From positions 1-63,410 of the forward strand of contig JAOQAP010000060.1 of the NCBI GenBank assembly GCA_025963465.1: a DNA stretch of 63,410 bases. The letters run 5' to 3'. How positions within the stretch are numbered: the stretch's first letter is position 1; each line of letters opens with the position of its first letter. The notes under the pieces were generated by a model. It did not search any database and was not told the origin of the DNA. It was given only the letters and a program-made list of their open reading frames with translations. The DNA is from Flavipsychrobacter sp. Its GTDB lineage: Bacteria > Bacteroidota > Bacteroidia > Chitinophagales > Chitinophagaceae. A program made the translations under genes and the position numbers. Shown piece after piece: positions 11,009 through 19,404 of this stretch.

Positions 11009-12259
11009 ATGGAACTACAACCACATCAACAGCACCATATAAAGCTTTCTGAAGAATCGCTTCAGAAGCAGACCACTACGCTCAACCTGGGTCCTACGCA
11101 CCCGGCTACGCATGGTGTGTTTCAGAACATAATGGAAATAGATGGTGAGCGTGTGCTGGAAACGGTACCTACTATTGGCTATATACACCGTGCATTTGAA
11201 AAAATAGCGGAGCGTCGCCCTTATTACCAGATCACACCACTTACCGACAGGCTTAACTATTGCTCGGCCCCCATCAATAATATGGGCTGGCATATGACCA
11301 TAGAAAAACTGCTGGGCCTGAAGCTGCCTAAGCGTGTGGAATATCTCCGTGTTATTATCATGGAGCTTTCACGTATTGCAGATCACCTGGTGTGCAACTC
11401 TGTAGTAGCGGTAGATACCGGTGCATTGAGCCCGTTCACTTATGTCTTCCAGCACAGGGAAAAAATATACGAGATATTTGAAGAGATATGCGGATCGCGC
11501 CTTACGACCAACATAGGACGTGTAGGTGGTTTTGAGCGCAACTTTACGCCGGCATCATTCTCCAAGCTGCACAGCTTTATGGAAACTTTTCCAAAGATGA
11601 TGAAGGAGTTTGAAGGACTGCTGAACCGTAACCGCGTATTCATGGATCGTTGCATAGGCGCTGGTCCTATCAGTGCAGAACGTGCGTTGAACTATGGCTT
11701 TACAGGCCCTAACCTGCGTGCGGCAGGCGTTGATTATGACGTACGTGTTGCAATGCCTTACTCATCTTACGAGGATTTCGATTTCAAGATACCTGTAGGT
11801 ACTGTGGGCGATGTTTACGATCGCTACATGGTACGCAATGGGGAGATATGGGAAAGCTACAGCATTATACAACAGGCAATAGAGAAAATAGCTAAAATAG
11901 AAGAGGAGTTCCCCGACCAGAAGAATGTATTCTATGCGCCTGAGGCGGACAGGTATCACATACCGCCCAAGGAAGATGTATATACAAAAATGGAAGCGTT
12001 GATCTACCATTTCAAAATGGTAATGGGAGAGATAGACGCGCCGGCAGGAGAAGTTTATCATTCGGTAGAGGGTGGTAACGGTGAGGTCGGATATTACCTG
12101 GTGAGCGATGGTGGCAGAACGCCATATCGTTTGCACTTCCGCAGGCCTTGCTTCATCTACTACCAGGCATACCCTGAGATGGTAGAAGGCGGACTGCTGA
12201 GCGATGCGGTAATAACACTGAGTAGTTTAAATGTGATAGCAGGAGAACTGGACGCATAA
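11009..12259 (+). CDS. nuoD: NADH-quinone oxidoreductase subunit D
   Basis: LNLGPTHPATHGVFQNIMEIDGE..; SVEGGNGEVGYYLVSDGG..PYRLHFRRPCF. Confidence 0.97.
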   Translation: MELQPHQQHHIKLSEESLQKQTTTLNLGPTHPATHGVFQNIMEIDGERVLETVPTIGYIHRAFEKIAERRPYYQITPLTDRLNYCSAPINNMGWHMTIEKLLGLKLPKRVEYLRVIIMELSRIADHLVCNSVVAVDTGALSPFTYVFQHREKIYEIFEEICGSRLTTNIGRVGGFERNFTPASFSKLHSFMETFPKMMKEFEGLLNRNRVFMDRCIGAGPISAERALNYGFTGPNLRAAGVDYDVRVAMPYSSYEDFDFKIPVGTVGDVYDRYMVRNGEIWESYSIIQQAIEKIAKIEEEFPDQKNVFYAPEADRYHIPPKEDVYTKMEALIYHFKMVMGEIDAPAGEVYHSVEGGNGEVGYYLVSDGGRTPYRLHFRRPCFIYYQAYPEMVEGGLLSDAVITLSSLNVIAGELDA

Positions 12260-12323
12260 AGCGTAGCAGGTAACAAATAAGAACAAAGTTCCCTGACCGG
12301 AATTTCTTAAAAGAATACAACAA

Positions 12324-12821
12324 ATGAAAATTCAGTTTTCAGAAGAAAAATTAAACTACGTAAAAGAGCTCGTTTCCCGCTATCCGGAAGGAAAGCAGAA
12401 AAGTGCACTGATACCATTATTACATGTTGCGCAGGACGAATTTGGCGGATGGCTGGATGTGCCGGTAATGGATTACGTAGCCGAGCTGTTGCATATCCTT
12501 CCTATCGAAGTGTATGAGGTGGCTACATTTTACAGCATGTTCAATACAAAGCCTGTAGGCAAGCACCTTTTGGAGGTGTGCCGTACCGGCCCGTGTATGC
12601 TGAACGGCAGTGATGAGATAATAGACTACATAAAAGAGAAGCTGGGAATTAGTGAGGGTGAAACAACAACTGACGGATTATTTACGCTGAAACCTGCAGA
12701 GTGCCTGGGTGCATGTGGTTATGCGCCTATGATGCAGCTGGGTAAAACATTCCGTGAACACCTGACAAAAGAAAAAGTAGATCAGCTGATAACAGAATTA
12801 AGGGGACAATCAAACAACTAA
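12324..12821 (+). CDS. nuoE: NADH-quinone oxidoreductase subunit E
   Basis: Thioredoxin-like 2Fe-2S: VCRTGPCMLNG...AECLGACGYAPMMQ. Confidence 0.95.
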   Translation: MKIQFSEEKLNYVKELVSRYPEGKQKSALIPLLHVAQDEFGGWLDVPVMDYVAELLHILPIEVYEVATFYSMFNTKPVGKHLLEVCRTGPCMLNGSDEIIDYIKEKLGISEGETTTDGLFTLKPAECLGACGYAPMMQLGKTFREHLTKEKVDQLITELRGQSNN

Positions 12822-12823
12822 TT

Positions 12824-13228
12824 ATGGCATTCGACCTGGAGCTTGAGTTTATATTATCGGGCAAGCCTAAGCGGGTGATGCAGTTGTTGACAGATCCGGT
12901 GCTGATAAGAAAATGGAGTGGCGGAGAAGCGGTATTTGAAAAAATGGTTGGCGGAAGATTTGAGATGTTTGACGGGTGGGTAACTGGCAAAGTGACCAAA
13001 GTAAGTGAAAATGAGCTGGCCTACACCTGGACGGCAGGAGACTGGGAGGATGGGACTCCTGCATCTGAAGTTCATTATTTATTGAAACCGGATGAAGCAG
13101 GTACAAAAGTAATAGTACACCATACAGGTTTCCCGAATGAGAAAGAAAGAGACAGCCATAAAACAGGCTGGACAGATTTTTTCTTCGACCCGATGGAAGA
13201 TTTTATTTTGATCATTGATAAAAGTTAG
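12824..13228 (+). CDS. SRPBCC/AHSA1-like domain protein
   Basis: DPVLIRKWSGGEAVFEKMVGGRFEMFDGWVTGKVTKV...GTKVIVHHTGFP. Confidence 0.75.
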   Translation: MAFDLELEFILSGKPKRVMQLLTDPVLIRKWSGGEAVFEKMVGGRFEMFDGWVTGKVTKVSENELAYTWTAGDWEDGTPASEVHYLLKPDEAGTKVIVHHTGFPNEKERDSHKTGWTDFFFDPMEDFILIIDKS

Positions 13229-13267
13229 ACCCCGACCCTAAAGGGAGGTGTTACGTAAACAGAATAG

Positions 13268-13690
13268 ATGAAAGCTTTAGTAACCATATTATTCTTATTT
13301 GTAAGTGGCAGCTTATTTGCTCAGAAAGCAGATACTAAAGGGCTGGATAAGGCTATTGGCGACTTTGATAAAGCATTGATCGCAAGAGATTCTGTTGCGC
13401 TTAAACGCTTATTAAGCGACAACATTTTATACGGTCATTCTAACGGGTGGATAGAAACAAAAAAAGAGCTGATAGCTGATCTGTACAATGGTAAGTTGAC
13501 CTACACGTCAATAACACCTAAAATAGACAGTAAAACAACAGAAGGAAATACAGTAGCAGTAAGGTCATATGCAGAGATAGATTGTGTGATGGACGGCAAA
13601 CCACTTTCTTTTAAACTGAAAGTGCTGCAGGTGTGGGCAAAGAAGAATGGTAACTGGGAGTTGTTTGCAAGGCAGAGTGTGAAAATGTAA
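13268..13690 (+). CDS. Secreted NTF2-like / DUF4440-type protein
   Basis: Signal peptide; DFDKALIARDSVALKRLLSDNILYGHSNGWIETKKELIADL...GNWELFARQSVKM is an NTF2-like pattern. Confidence 0.75.
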   Translation: MKALVTILFLFVSGSLFAQKADTKGLDKAIGDFDKALIARDSVALKRLLSDNILYGHSNGWIETKKELIADLYNGKLTYTSITPKIDSKTTEGNTVAVRSYAEIDCVMDGKPLSFKLKVLQVWAKKNGNWELFARQSVKM

Positions 13691-13739
13691 AAATTAAGCA
13701 TAACCAAATAAATAAGTTTCGCCAAAAGCGGATTGGGGT

Positions 13740-13844
13740 ATGGGAGTAAAATTATTATTAGAGAACGATCACATAGAGGGTATCCGTTATTACGATACCT
13801 ACCGCAAGAACTGTGGCTACCGCGCTGCGGAGAAGTCGTTTTAA
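13740..13844 (+). other. N-terminal 34 codons of nuoF terminated by an in-frame TAA (13842-13844)
   Basis: MGVKLLLENDHIEGIRYYDTYRKNCGYRAAEKSF*; same frame as and directly abutting the 13845 ATG; resembles the usual NuoF N-terminus. Confidence 0.75.
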
Positions 13845-15095
13845 ATGGGCACCGCTGAAATAGTGGATGAAGTGAAGAAGAGCGGCCTTCGTGGTCGTGG
13901 TGGTGCAGGCTTTCCTACTGGTATGAAGTGGAGCTTCCTGGCCAAGCCGGATGGCGTGCCGCGTCACCTGGTGTGCAATGCCGATGAATCAGAGCCAGGT
14001 ACTTTCAAAGACCGTTACCTGATGGAGTTCCACCCGCACCTGTTCATTGAGGGTCTGCTCATCAGCAGCTTTGCGCTGGGCAGCAATCATACTTATGTAT
14101 ACATACGTGGTGAATATGCATGGATACCGGAGATACTGGAGCAGGCAATAGCAGAGGCTAAGAACAACGGCTGGCTGGGCAAGAATATCTTAGGTTCAGG
14201 ATTTGATTGTGAGATATATGTTCATCGTGGCGCAGGCGCTTATATATGCGGAGAAGAAACAGCATTGATAGAATCACTGGAAGGCAAACGTGGTAATCCG
14301 CGTATGAAACCACCATTCCCTGCGATACAGGGTGTATGGATGCGCCCGACGGTGGTGAACAATGTAGAAACCCTTGCGGCTGTAGTGCCTATCATAAACA
14401 TGGGCGGAGAAGAATATGCCAAAATAGGTGTAGGTAAATCTACAGGTACCAAGCTGTTATCTGTTTGCGGTAATATCAACAAGCCAGGTGTGTATGAAAT
14501 AGACATGACCTGCTCTGTAGAAGAATTTATATACAGCGATGAATATTGTGGTGGTATACCAAAAGGGAAGAAGCTGAAGGCTTGCATACCCGGCGGGTCA
14601 TCGGTGCCGATAATACCTGCTAACCTGCTGCTGAAAACAGCAAAAGGTGAAACACGTTACATGAACTACGAAAGCCTTTCAGATGGCGGTTTTGCTACCG
14701 GCAGTATGATGGGTTCCGGTGGTTTCATTGTGCTGGATGACAGCCAGTGTGTGGTTCGCCATACCATGACACTTGCCCGCTTCTATAATCATGAAAGCTG
14801 CGGACAGTGCAGCCCATGCCGTGAAGGTACAGGCTGGATGTATAAGATACTTAAGAATATAGAATACGGAAAGGGTAAGATGAGCGATATAGACCTGCTT
14901 TGGGACATACAGCGAAAGATAGAAGGTAATACCATCTGTCCGCTGGGTGATGCAGCAGCATGGCCTATAGCCGCAGCCATCCGCCACTTCCGCGATGAAT
15001 TTGAATGGCATGTAAAGAACCCCGATGAATCGCAGACACGTAATTATGGCCTGGCACATTATGCCGATCCTATTCATGTACCTGCTTCAGCATAA
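13845..15095 (+). CDS. nuoF: NADH-quinone oxidoreductase subunit F (N-terminus truncated by upstream in-frame stop)
   Basis: KKSGLRGRGGAGFPTGMKW; CNADESEPGTFKDR; ESCGQCSPCREGTGWMY. Confidence 0.95.
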   Translation: MGTAEIVDEVKKSGLRGRGGAGFPTGMKWSFLAKPDGVPRHLVCNADESEPGTFKDRYLMEFHPHLFIEGLLISSFALGSNHTYVYIRGEYAWIPEILEQAIAEAKNNGWLGKNILGSGFDCEIYVHRGAGAYICGEETALIESLEGKRGNPRMKPPFPAIQGVWMRPTVVNNVETLAAVVPIINMGGEEYAKIGVGKSTGTKLLSVCGNINKPGVYEIDMTCSVEEFIYSDEYCGGIPKGKKLKACIPGGSSVPIIPANLLLKTAKGETRYMNYESLSDGGFATGSMMGSGGFIVLDDSQCVVRHTMTLARFYNHESCGQCSPCREGTGWMYKILKNIEYGKGKMSDIDLLWDIQRKIEGNTICPLGDAAAWPIAAAIRHFRDEFEWHVKNPDESQTRNYGLAHYADPIHVPASA

Positions 15096-15113
15096 AAAAT
15101 TAATTTTTGACTT

Positions 15114-16208
15114 ATGTCAGAACAACCACAATTTAAAGTAACCATTGATAATATCACTATAGATGTACCTGCGGGAACCACTATATTGAATGCTGCACGT
15201 ATGATAGGTGGAGATGTAACTCCCCCTGCTATGTGCTACTACAGCAAGCTGAAGGATAGTGGTGGTAAGTGCCGTACCTGCCTGGTAGAAGTGAGCAAGG
15301 GTTCTGAAAAAGATCCGCGCCCTATGCCAAAGCTGGTGGCTAGTTGCCGTACTACTGTAATGGATGGTATGGAAGTAAAGAACATTACTTCTGAAAAAGT
15401 GCTGGACGCCCGTAAAGGTGTAGTGGAATTCCTGTTGCTTAATCATCCGCTGGATTGCCCCGTATGTGACCAGGCCGGTGAGTGCGACCTTCAGAACCTG
15501 AGCTATGAGCATGGGTCTGAAGTAACAAGGTATGAATTCAAGCGCCGTACATTCGAAAAAGAAGACATCGGCCCGTTCATATCATTGCACATGACACGTT
15601 GTATCATGTGTTTCCGTTGCGTGTACACTGCTGAGCAGCTTACAGAACGTCGTGAACATGGCATCCTGGAAAGAGGTGATCATGCACAGATAAGCACACT
15701 TCTCGGCAAATCGTTGGATAACGACTTTATAGGTAATGTAATAGATGTATGCCCTGTAGGTGCGCTTACAGATAAAACATTCCGCTTTAAGAACCGCGTA
15801 TGGTTTACCAAACCGGTAGATGCACATCGCGACTGTAACCATGAGAAATGCAATGGTAAGGTTCGCTTGTGGATGCGCGGAGAAGAGGTGTTCCGCGTAA
15901 CTGCACGTAAAGATCAGTGGGGCGAGGTGGAAGAGTTCATCTGTAATGAATGCCGTTTCCATAAAAAAGAAGCAAAAGACTGGGTGATAGAAGGGCCATC
16001 TGTGATAAAGCGCAGCAGCGTAATAGCGCAGGGGCACTATGTGGGCACCATGAAGCCACCGGTATTAATAGATAAGGTAATAGGTAAACAGCCTAAATTC
16101 CTGATGGAGATACATAATGTAAGTGATGTGAATAAACCGGAAATAGAGCTGTCGAAGATAGATGGCCCGGCGCATTCTGATGATTTTGTACAGGGATCGA
16201 AGAAATAA
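15114..16208 (+). CDS. nuoG: NADH-quinone oxidoreductase subunit G, short form (2Fe-2S and 4Fe-4S regions, no molybdopterin oxidoreductase domain)
   Basis: GGKCRTCLVEV; LDCPVCDQAGECDLQ; CIMCFRCV; CNHEKCNGKVRL. Confidence 0.9.
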   Translation: MSEQPQFKVTIDNITIDVPAGTTILNAARMIGGDVTPPAMCYYSKLKDSGGKCRTCLVEVSKGSEKDPRPMPKLVASCRTTVMDGMEVKNITSEKVLDARKGVVEFLLLNHPLDCPVCDQAGECDLQNLSYEHGSEVTRYEFKRRTFEKEDIGPFISLHMTRCIMCFRCVYTAEQLTERREHGILERGDHAQISTLLGKSLDNDFIGNVIDVCPVGALTDKTFRFKNRVWFTKPVDAHRDCNHEKCNGKVRLWMRGEEVFRVTARKDQWGEVEEFICNECRFHKKEAKDWVIEGPSVIKRSSVIAQGHYVGTMKPPVLIDKVIGKQPKFLMEIHNVSDVNKPEIELSKIDGPAHSDDFVQGSKK

Positions 16209-16285
16209 GCAGGCATTGTATAGTGCAATAAATGTTGCATAAAAACAATAAGATTTTTAACTAACTAAACTACTTTTGCGCCATT

Positions 16286-17359
16286 ATGCTGTTACTGCAA
16301 ATTGATACAGCGCTTATCATAGAAAAGCTCATCCTCATCACAGTTATACTGATGGGGTCTCTTGGTATTGCTATGTACGCCACATGGGGTGAGCGTAAGG
16401 TCTCTGCTATCATGCAGGACCGTGTTGGCCCTAACAGGGCAGGGCCATTTGGTCTGCTGCTGCCATTGGCCGATGGATTAAAACTGTTCTTCAAAGAAGA
16501 GATCATCCCTGACCGCTCAACAAGGCTCATATTTATACTTGGCCCATGCCTGGCCATGCTTACCGCTACCATGACGAGTGCGGTATTGCCGTGGGGCCCG
16601 GACTATGTAACTGCTAGCGGTCATGTGGTGTCATTACAGGTCGCAGATATCAATATAGGTATCCTGTTCGTATTTGGTGTAGTAAGCCTTGGCGTGTATG
16701 GCGTGATGCTGGGTGGCTGGGCGTCAAATAATAAATTCTCCCTGTTGAGCAGTATACGTGCAGCGTCGCAGGCCATCTCTTACGAGTTGGCTATGGGTAT
16801 CAGCCTTATCGCATTATTAATGATGACCGGTTCGCTCAGCCTGCGTGAGATAGTAGCTCAACAACATGGCTTCTGGAGCGATGGTTATTTTAGCTGGAAC
16901 TTCTTTAAGCAGCCTTTAGGGTTTATTATATTCTTCACCTGCTCTTGTGCAGAGTTGAGTCGTGCGCCGTTCGATCTTCCAGAGTGTGATAGTGAATTGA
17001 ACATGGGTTATCACCAGGAATATTCATCTATGAAACTTGGTTTCTACCTGTTCGCAGAGTATATCAACCTGTTCGTTAGCTCGGCTATTATGATCACCCT
17101 GTTCTTTGGCGGTTATAACTTCCCGTTCATGGACCAGGTTGCAGCGGCGGTTAACCCGATGTTGTTTACTGCTATTTGTGTAATGGTATTATTAACTAAA
17201 GTGATTGGTATGATCCTGTTCTTCATGTTCATCAGGTGGACGCTTCCGCGTTTCCGCTTTGATCAGCTCATGAAACTGGGATGGCGCTCACTGATACCAC
17301 TGGCATTGGTCAACATGCTGGTGACAGGAGTTGTGATATTGTGGGTGTTGAAAAAATAG
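16286..17359 (+). CDS. nuoH: NADH-quinone oxidoreductase subunit H
   Basis: ERKVSAIMQDRVGPNRAGPFGLLLPLADGLKLFFKE; SRAPFDLPECDSELNMGYHQEYSSMKL. Confidence 0.96.
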   Translation: MLLLQIDTALIIEKLILITVILMGSLGIAMYATWGERKVSAIMQDRVGPNRAGPFGLLLPLADGLKLFFKEEIIPDRSTRLIFILGPCLAMLTATMTSAVLPWGPDYVTASGHVVSLQVADINIGILFVFGVVSLGVYGVMLGGWASNNKFSLLSSIRAASQAISYELAMGISLIALLMMTGSLSLREIVAQQHGFWSDGYFSWNFFKQPLGFIIFFTCSCAELSRAPFDLPECDSELNMGYHQEYSSMKLGFYLFAEYINLFVSSAIMITLFFGGYNFPFMDQVAAAVNPMLFTAICVMVLLTKVIGMILFFMFIRWTLPRFRFDQLMKLGWRSLIPLALVNMLVTGVVILWVLKK

Positions 17360-17369
17360 GAGCAAGCAT

Positions 17370-17666
17370 ATGCTGACCGTGCAACAAATAAAAGATACTG
17401 TTACCGACTATTTTAAAGATAAGCCGGTCAGGAGCGTATATTTGTTCGGGTCGTATGCAAGAGGTGAAGCGCAGGAAAATAGTGATATAGATATTTTGTT
17501 TTCATTAAAAGAAGATACCCGGATAAGTTATTTTGGGATAGCAAAATATCTTGTTGATCTTGAAGAGAAACTTGCTAACAAAGTAGATCTTGTAGAAGAG
17601 GCGTTGATATATCCAAGAGTAAAAAAGTATATTGATGCAGATAAGATTCTTTTATTTTCTAAATAA
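17370..17666 (+). CDS. MNT-type minimal nucleotidyltransferase (MntA-like antitoxin)
   Basis: YLFGSYARGEAQENSDIDILF = GSx10DxD minimal nucleotidyltransferase motif. Confidence 0.88.
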   Translation: MLTVQQIKDTVTDYFKDKPVRSVYLFGSYARGEAQENSDIDILFSLKEDTRISYFGIAKYLVDLEEKLANKVDLVEEALIYPRVKKYIDADKILLFSK

Positions 17667-18037
17667 TGAAGCAGAAGAAAGATGACATAGTGTATCTGGA
17701 ACTGATCAATAAAGGGATCGAAAGGATACTTGGATATATAGGTGATGCAGATGAAGAAGTTTTCTTAAGGGATAATATGATGAAAGATGCATGTTTAATG
17801 CAGCTTGTAGTAATAGGTGAAAGTGGTGGTAAGGTATCTGAAGAGAACAAGAACAGGTTTAAAGAGGTTGAGTGGCAGTTAATGAAAGCGGCAAGAAATT
17901 TTTTTGCACACGCTTATGAGCATACAGACTGGGTGAGGGTATATGATACAATTAAAACCATATTGCCTGATTTGAAACCCAGGATTGAACACATTATAGA
18001 GGTATTGGAAAAAGAGAACAATGGAAAAATTAACTAA
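17666..18037 (+). CDS. HepT-like (DUF86/HEPN) putative RNase toxin
   Basis: RNFFAHAY = Rx4HxY HEPN motif; start overlaps the preceding stop (TAATG); 3' end overlaps nuoI. Confidence 0.88.
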   Translation: MKQKKDDIVYLELINKGIERILGYIGDADEEVFLRDNMMKDACLMQLVVIGESGGKVSEENKNRFKEVEWQLMKAARNFFAHAYEHTDWVRVYDTIKTILPDLKPRIEHIIEVLEKENNGKIN

Positions 18038-18530
18038 CAGAGCCCTGCAGATAGATCGCAGCCCAATGACACTGGGTGAGCGCGTATACCTGCCTGCCCT
18101 GGCCAAAGGCCTGAGCATAACACTGGGCCATATATTCAAAAAAACGGCAACCACCCGTTATCCTGAAGAAAAGCGCCCGTTCAGCCCGGTATTCCGTGGG
18201 CTGCATGTGCTCAACAGGGACGAGGAAGGCGCTGAGCGTTGCACGGCTTGTGGCTTGTGTGCGCTTGCCTGCCCTGCAGAAGCCATAACTATGGAAGCTG
18301 CTGAGCGTAAACCGGGTGAAGAGCATCTGTACAAAGAAGAGAAGTATGCGGCTAAATATGAAATAAATATGCTCCGCTGTATCTTCTGTGGTTTCTGCGA
18401 AGATGCCTGCCCTAAAGATGCTATTTACCTTACAGAAACGGTAATGCCTTCCAACTACAACCGCCAGAGCTTTATATATAAGAAAGACGACCTGCTGATT
18501 CCTCACCCTAAAAACACGGATAGCAAATAG
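18021..18530 (+). CDS. nuoI: NADH-quinone oxidoreductase subunit I
   Basis: CTACGLCALACPAEAI and CIFCGFCEDACPKDAI ferredoxin motifs. Confidence 0.96.
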   Translation: MEKLTNRALQIDRSPMTLGERVYLPALAKGLSITLGHIFKKTATTRYPEEKRPFSPVFRGLHVLNRDEEGAERCTACGLCALACPAEAITMEAAERKPGEEHLYKEEKYAAKYEINMLRCIFCGFCEDACPKDAIYLTETVMPSNYNRQSFIYKKDDLLIPHPKNTDSK

Positions 18531-18531
18531 T

Positions 18532-19053
18532 ATGGACATCTACGATATATTATTTTGGGTATTGTCTGTTATTGCTGTTGGTTGTGCCCTTGGGGTTATA
18601 CTGAGTCGTAACCCGGTGAACAGCGTCATGTTCCTGATACTTACTTTCTTCTCTATTTCCGGCCACTATATATTAATGAATGCCCAGTTCCTGGCTATCG
18701 TAAATATAATAGTATATGCAGGGGCCATTATGGTACTGTTTCTCTTTGTGATCATGCTTATGAACCTGAATGCAGACGTAGAGCCGCAAAAAGGACAACT
18801 GGTACAATTGGTTGGGGTCATATCCGGGGGCTTATTGTTCCTGGTGGTGCTTGCTGCTATCAAATCGGCACAGCCGCAGGTGGTAGAAAAGACACCTATT
18901 GATATAGGGCTGATCACTAACCTGGGTAAGGTATTGTTCACAAAGTATGTTTTGCCTTTTGAGATAAGCAGTGTGTTGTTCCTGAGTGCTATGATAGGTG
19001 CTGTGGTGATAGGAAAGAAAGAAGATACACATGGCCTGCAGAAGGGCGAGTAA
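18532..19053 (+). CDS. nuoJ: NADH-quinone oxidoreductase subunit J
   Basis: NPVNSVMFLILTFFSISGHYILMNAQFLAIVNIIVYAGAIMVLFLFVIMLMNL. Confidence 0.95.
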   Translation: MDIYDILFWVLSVIAVGCALGVILSRNPVNSVMFLILTFFSISGHYILMNAQFLAIVNIIVYAGAIMVLFLFVIMLMNLNADVEPQKGQLVQLVGVISGGLLFLVVLAAIKSAQPQVVEKTPIDIGLITNLGKVLFTKYVLPFEISSVLFLSAMIGAVVIGKKEDTHGLQKGE

Positions 19054-19080
19054 GATTTAAAATTTTATATAAATAATTAT

Positions 19081-19386
19081 ATGCCGGTCAATTCAACACA
19101 TTATCTGTTCCTCAGCCTGCTCCTGTTCTCCATCGGGATCATGGGTACGCTGATGCGCCGCAATGCCATTATCATATTCATGTGCATAGAGCTTATGCTC
19201 AATTCTGTGAACTTACTACTGGTGTCTTTTTCAAAGATATACGGCGATGCGGACGCTCAGTTATTTGTATTCTTTATAATGGTGGTAGCGGCGGCAGAGG
19301 TGGCGGTGGGCCTGGCAATCATTGTAATGATGTATCGTAAGGTACACTCCGTAGATATTAATATTCTAAACAGGTTGAAACACTAA
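19081..19386 (+). CDS. nuoK: NADH-quinone oxidoreductase subunit K
   Basis: FSIGIMGTLMRRNAIIIFMCIELMLNSVNLLLVSFS...AAEVAVGLAIIVMMYR. Confidence 0.95.
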   Translation: MPVNSTHYLFLSLLLFSIGIMGTLMRRNAIIIFMCIELMLNSVNLLLVSFSKIYGDADAQLFVFFIMVVAAAEVAVGLAIIVMMYRKVHSVDINILNRLKH

Positions 19387-19404
19387 AATAATTCAATAAT
19401 AAAA

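Noticed and set aside
15114-16208. NuoG much shorter than the E. coli protein; considered a truncation
   Set aside because: A short NuoG keeping only the N-terminal Fe-S regions is, as far as I recall, common in Bacteroidetes complex I; the ORF is intact and ends cleanly.
18030-18539. 169-aa minus-strand ORF covering nuoI
   Set aside because: Exact antisense of the ferredoxin-motif gene; no independent support.
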